From CAZNXJ01 sp964577115 (GTDB lineage Bacteria > Planctomycetota > Planctomycetia > Pirellulales > Pirellulaceae), in assembly GCA_964577115.1 (NCBI GenBank), contig CAZNXJ010000014.1:1-64000 (forward strand): DNA of 64,000 nucleotides, in the 5' to 3' direction. Below are positions 60,961-64,000 of the stretch, piece after piece. The notes under the pieces are model-generated. The model ran no database searches. It was given only the letters and a program-made list of their open reading frames with translations, and was not told the origin of the DNA. Numbering within the stretch: position 1 is the first letter of the stretch; each line of letters opens with the position of its first letter. A program made the translations under genes and the position numbers.

Positions 60961-61500
60961 GTGACGGACGACAGGCCCATCAAGATCGGGATCCTCACGG
61001 TATCGGATCGCGCCAGCCGCGGAGAGTACGAAGACCGAGGCGGGCCCGCGATTCGGCAATACTTAGGCGAAGTGTTGCAGTCGCCCTGGCAGGACGTCTC
61101 GCGCGTTGTCTCAGATGATCAGCCGCTCATCGAACAGGCGCTGATCGAAATGGCGGACGAGCATCAATGCTGCCTCGTTGTGACGACGGGAGGCACGGGG
61201 CCCGCGCTGCGCGACGTGACACCCGAAGCCACGGAAGCGGTTTGCCAGAAGATGATGCCTGGTTTCGGCGAGCTGATGCGCCAGGTATCGCTCACCAAGG
61301 TTCCCACCGCTATTTTGTCGCGACAAACAGCGGGCATCCGCGGCGCGACGTTGATTGTCAACTTGCCGGGGCAACCACGCGCGATACAGGAATGTCTCGA
61401 TGCCGTATTCCCCGCGATCCCGTACTGCATCGATTTGATCGGCGGACCGTATCTCACGACGAACGAACAGCGACTCGTGGCATTTCGGCCGAAGAAATAA
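60961..61500 (+). CDS. mog: Molybdopterin adenylyltransferase
   Basis: 179 residues from a GTG at 60961 with GGAG 8 nt upstream; the frame to 60817 is not used. The start 'IKIGILTVSDRASRGEYEDRGGPAI' and the signature 'VVTTGGTGPALRDVTPEAT' are those of MogA. The 'LPGQPRAIQECLDAVFPAIPYCIDLIGG' tail also fits. It adenylates molybdopterin before metal insertion. Other moa/moe genes are not in the window. It could be called moaB, but the length and the tail favour mogA. Confidence 0.9.
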   Translation: MTDDRPIKIGILTVSDRASRGEYEDRGGPAIRQYLGEVLQSPWQDVSRVVSDDQPLIEQALIEMADEHQCCLVVTTGGTGPALRDVTPEATEAVCQKMMPGFGELMRQVSLTKVPTAILSRQTAGIRGATLIVNLPGQPRAIQECLDAVFPAIPYCIDLIGGPYLTTNEQRLVAFRPKK

Positions 61501-61528
61501 ATGACGAGTGCCGGTCGCTTCGACGGTA

Positions 61529-62224
61529 CTAGCGATCGGCAGGCGGCGTGCCTCGGAGGACGTCGTGCGTGCGGATGCCAAGCTTACGCAGCGCGAGCTC
61601 GGCCGCGTTAACGCTATCTTCGGGCTGCGGAGCCGCCGGCTTCGGTAGACGTGCCGGCTTCTTGGCGGGAGTGGGCGGTGACGGCTCGGCGGATTCTTCC
61701 GCATCCTGATTTTCGTCCGTAGCGGCCGTCTCCGCTGATTCGCTGCTTGGAGGGCGTGGAAGCTCGAAACGGCGCAATTCGGGTTGGTTCCGTCGCCGGT
61801 CCAGCTCCCACGCATCCAGACGCAGCAGCCACTCGCTGATTTGCTCGTCCTCTTCCACGGTCGACGGTTCCTGGTAAACCGTATCCTCCTCAACGGCCGG
61901 ATCGATCTCGACCATCAGCTCCAGCGGACCGATACGCAGAATATCGGCATCGCGCAGCAGACGAGTCTCTGTGATGCGCTGTCCATTCACGAAAACGCCT
62001 GTCCGGCTATTCAGGTCGCGCACCGTGACCGAGCGCTGCTGGACGGTGACCACACAGTGCAAGTCGTCAATGCCCTCGGCTGTGCACTGAAGCAGCGCTT
62101 CGTCGGAGCTGCCGATTACGTACGAGCGCGCATCACCTTCTTCGGTCATCTTGGCATGGCGACCGCGGGTGACTCGGTATTCGGCGGATCGGACACACAG
62201 TCGGACACTGGCAGGCGTGCTCAA
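61529..62224 (-). CDS. FHA domain protein
   Basis: 231 residues. The FHA core spans about residues 33-105: 'YVIGSSDEALLQCTAEGIDDLHCVVTVQQRSVTVRDLNSRTGVFVNGQRI', with the conserved Asn-Ser-Thr-Gly pattern present as 'NSRTGVFVNG'. FHA domains bind phosphothreonine. A long acidic, Pro/Ala-rich tail follows, with no transmembrane segment. The partner is probably a Hanks-type kinase, such as the one at 43927 (inference). Confidence 0.88.
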   Translation of the reverse strand: MSTPASVRLCVRSAEYRVTRGRHAKMTEEGDARSYVIGSSDEALLQCTAEGIDDLHCVVTVQQRSVTVRDLNSRTGVFVNGQRITETRLLRDADILRIGPLELMVEIDPAVEEDTVYQEPSTVEEDEQISEWLLRLDAWELDRRRNQPELRRFELPRPPSSESAETAATDENQDAEESAEPSPPTPAKKPARLPKPAAPQPEDSVNAAELALRKLGIRTHDVLRGTPPADR

Positions 62225-62520
62225 TATAACCCTCCCTAGTTCGGCTCAATGGCCGCAAAATCACCTATTGCTACGGCTGGTCGGGCCCTTTCGTTCGCTC
62301 GGGCCCGGGGCGAGGGGGGGTACCCCGGGAGCGTGGCCTTGGCTGGAGAGGCTCTCTCGAAACCGTACATCGCAGATCCACCAAGCGCCCCACGCTTTGC
62401 GGATCGTGACTGCTCGCCCAGAAGAACCTGCCCGGCGAGTACACAGATTGCACGAGCGCAACTGTGCTGCGGTTCACGAGCGGAATAGCGCCCCAAGCCG
62501 GCTCGGAGAAACCACCCTGT
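62225..62520. other. Intergenic region with GC-rich palindromes
   Basis: About 296 bp downstream of rlmN and upstream of the FHA gene. It has CGGGCCC/GGGCCCG (62282-62288 with 62301-62307, 12-base loop) and the palindrome GGGGTACCCC (62316-62325). No gene is seen. TATAAC-like sequence overlaps the FHA start region. Confidence 0.4.
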
Positions 62521-63654
62521 TCATTGTACCGAGTCGCAAGGCGTGTGCCGAAGATCCTGGGAGGAGCGCAGCCGCGTCCTGTCAGCGGGTGTGCGGGGCT
62601 CGGTAATGAGCTGCCCGCAAGCGGCCCCGATATCGGCGCCCTGCGAGTACCTCACAGTGACCAGTAGCCCGCGCGCTCGAAGGCGATTCGCAAACTCGTC
62701 ACGTCGAGGCCGCGGCGTCGGTTGAAAGGGCGGGCCCTGAGTGAACGGGTTGAAGGGAATCAGGTTCACGTGAACACGGAGCCCTTCGAGAAATTCCGCG
62801 AGCTGATCGGCGTCCTCATCGCGATCGTTCGCGTCGGCCAGCATCAGGTACTCGATCATCACAGGCCGCTTTTGTAGCCGGTTGACGTCGATCAGCGCGG
62901 CTCGCAGGGCGTCTAGCGGATAGCGGCGAGCGACCGGTATCAGCGAGGCGCGAAACGCCTGCGAGGCGCTGTGCAGGCTGAGCGCCATGCAGATCAGCGG
63001 AAACCGCTCGGCAAAGCGCCGCATTGCGTCCGGGATGCCGACGGTCGAAACGAGTATGCGCTGTGGTGAGAGGCCAAAGTACGCCTGCGATTGCAATTTT
63101 TCCAAGGCGCCATATACCGCCGGCTCGTTGTGCAGCGGTTCGCCCATTCCCATGAAGACGACGTTTCGCAGCCGCTGCCCTTCCCCTCGCACGATGTCCG
63201 AGGCGTGCATGAATTGGTCGAGAATTTCGTCCTCGGTCAGGTTATCGACCGAAGGCATCAGGCCTGTTGCGCAGAAGACGCATCGCGCAGCGCATCCCAC
63301 CTGGCTCGACACACAGACGCTCGTCCGATCGCCGCCACTGCGCATCACGACCGTTTCGAGACGCCGTCCCGCCGCCGTCTGAAAGACGAGTTTGGTGGAA
63401 CGGTCGATCTGTGAATCATGCCGTTCCGCGAGCTCGAGGCTTGTCAGGCGGAATTCGCGCATGAGCCGCTCGCGGGCATCGGCGGGCAATTCCGCGAGCA
63501 CCCGGTCGAGCGGCCGGCGTTCATGATACAGCAGATAGCGCCACCGCCTGAGCCGATGCGGGTCGATCCGCTGCGCGCGAAAGAACGCCTCAAGCGCCGT
63601 GGCATCATGAATGCTCGGCTTTCCAGAGTGGTTGCGACTAACAGTAGGCTGCAT
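62521..63654 (-). CDS. rlmN: 23S rRNA (adenine2503-C2)-methyltransferase RlmN
   Basis: 377 residues. The radical SAM Cys residues are 121, 125 and 128 ('CAARCVFC'). 'GMGEPLHN' is the SAM-binding GGE-like motif, and 'STVGIP' and 'LSLHSA' are typical. A Cys near the C-terminus in 'GADIGAACGQL' is the methyl-carrying Cys. RlmN methylates A2503 of 23S rRNA and A37 of some tRNAs. The length is normal. The gene is single. Confidence 0.95.
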   Translation of the reverse strand: MQPTVSRNHSGKPSIHDATALEAFFRAQRIDPHRLRRWRYLLYHERRPLDRVLAELPADARERLMREFRLTSLELAERHDSQIDRSTKLVFQTAAGRRLETVVMRSGGDRTSVCVSSQVGCAARCVFCATGLMPSVDNLTEDEILDQFMHASDIVRGEGQRLRNVVFMGMGEPLHNEPAVYGALEKLQSQAYFGLSPQRILVSTVGIPDAMRRFAERFPLICMALSLHSASQAFRASLIPVARRYPLDALRAALIDVNRLQKRPVMIEYLMLADANDRDEDADQLAEFLEGLRVHVNLIPFNPFTQGPPFQPTPRPRRDEFANRLRARGLLVTVRYSQGADIGAACGQLITEPRTPADRTRLRSSQDLRHTPCDSVQ

Positions 63655-63801
63655 AGGGGAATGATAAACCGACCGGCGCAGAGTAGAAGTCCAAAGACGA
63701 GGAAGAGATGGCAGAAGGGCGGAGTCGGAAGGCGGAACGAGAGGGAGTGAGCGTGAGGGCAGGACGGTGCGGTACGTGGCTGCCTCGGGGCCCGTCGCGT
63801 C

Positions 63802-64000
63802 TTAGTTGCCGGGCGGTGCTTGAGGCTCCGCCTTCGGCTTGGTGCTGAGCGGGCCGAACTCGAGCGAGCGGAGGCTGCTGGTTTTGATTTCTTTGGTCTT
63901 CGGCCGGATGTAGAACGTCGCCGCCTCGGTGCTTCCGCCCCCGCCATGCTCGGTCACCGTCGCATAGCCTCGTCCATCCGATCGCAGGATCAGCAGGTCC
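63802..64000 (-). CDS. C-terminal end of a gene cut by the window edge
   Basis: On the minus strand a frame is open from the right edge for 65 codons and ends with TAA at 63804-63802. The translation includes 'GRGYATVTEHGGGGSTEAATFYIRP' type sequence and a Lys/Pro-rich tail. Codon use resembles neighbouring genes. The product cannot be named. The 63655-63801 gap shows nothing recognised. Confidence 0.5.
   Translation of the reverse strand, partial: DLLILRSDGRGYATVTEHGGGGSTEAATFYIRPKTKEIKTSSLRSLEFGPLSTKPKAEPQAPPGN

Noticed and set aside
1..64000. CRISPR arrays, insertion sequences, prophage, tRNA genes
   Set aside because: I looked for regularly spaced short repeats, transposase motifs, terminal repeats and cloverleaf-like sequences with GTTCGAATCC-type loops and found none.

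Overview
The window looks like a chromosomal piece of a GC-rich planctomycete, probably Pirellulales-like. The evidence is a Hanks-type kinase with the N-terminal 'FQARQLL' region typical of planctomycete kinases, secreted proteins of the DUF1571 and DPFG-repeat kind, a BatA/DUF4175/VWA-glutamine-amidotransferase-like operon, a DUF1844 protein, and a mraZ gene with no division or cell-wall cluster beside it. kdsB implies Kdo and a Gram-negative envelope. I see no rRNA, tRNA, CRISPR array, insertion sequence, prophage or integration site. The strong codon bias produces long antisense open frames; these are treated as shadows.

Layout. Positions 1-9455 hold a tightly overlapping operon of VWA and coiled-coil membrane proteins, followed by a caspase-like secreted protein. 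A ZIP metal transporter follows at 9550. From 10403 to 15351 on the minus strand lies an AttEFGH-like ABC exporter with its lipocalin-like lipoprotein AttH. It is preceded by a structured leader with a sigma70-type promoter, an intrinsic terminator and a perfect 8-nt antiterminator pairing, which makes it a candidate attenuator or riboswitch. Next come an L,D-transpeptidase-like protein and an mrfA-mrfB (yprA-yprB) repair pair, then about 1 kb without genes. The plus strand continues with a TPR protein carrying 17 DPF motifs, a large secreted planctomycete protein, panD, kdsB, pyrG and a DUF1844 gene. mraZ is convergent with these and has an unusual three-way-junction element in its 3' region. 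fabF follows.

Positions 31595-41165 are mostly minus strand: an ATP-dependent DNA ligase with its ligase-associated exonuclease, a BtuFCD-like importer, the co-conserved TIGR03545/TIGR03546 pair and a CbiX-like chelatase. CbiX and the importer together hint at cobalamin or tetrapyrrole metabolism. Positions 41433-50319 hold secreted proteins, the Ser/Thr kinase, a DUF983 protein, two divergent phosphohexomutases and serS. Positions 50428-56251 hold an M20 peptidase, clpS, mtaB, a SPOR-like secreted protein, a compact minus-strand small RNA candidate (promoter plus terminator, about 80 nt) and two small membrane proteins.

The most striking gene is at 57457-60795. It is a single polypeptide joining a 2-oxoacid dehydrogenase E1 alpha, E1 beta, a lipoyl/biotinyl-type carrier domain and a FabH-like ketoacyl-ACP synthase III with an intact Cys-His-Asn triad. 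There is no E2 acyltransferase domain. This suggests a one-protein machine that turns a 2-oxoacid into the first condensation product of a (branched) fatty acid or polyketide. mogA, an FHA protein, rlmN and a partial gene close the window.
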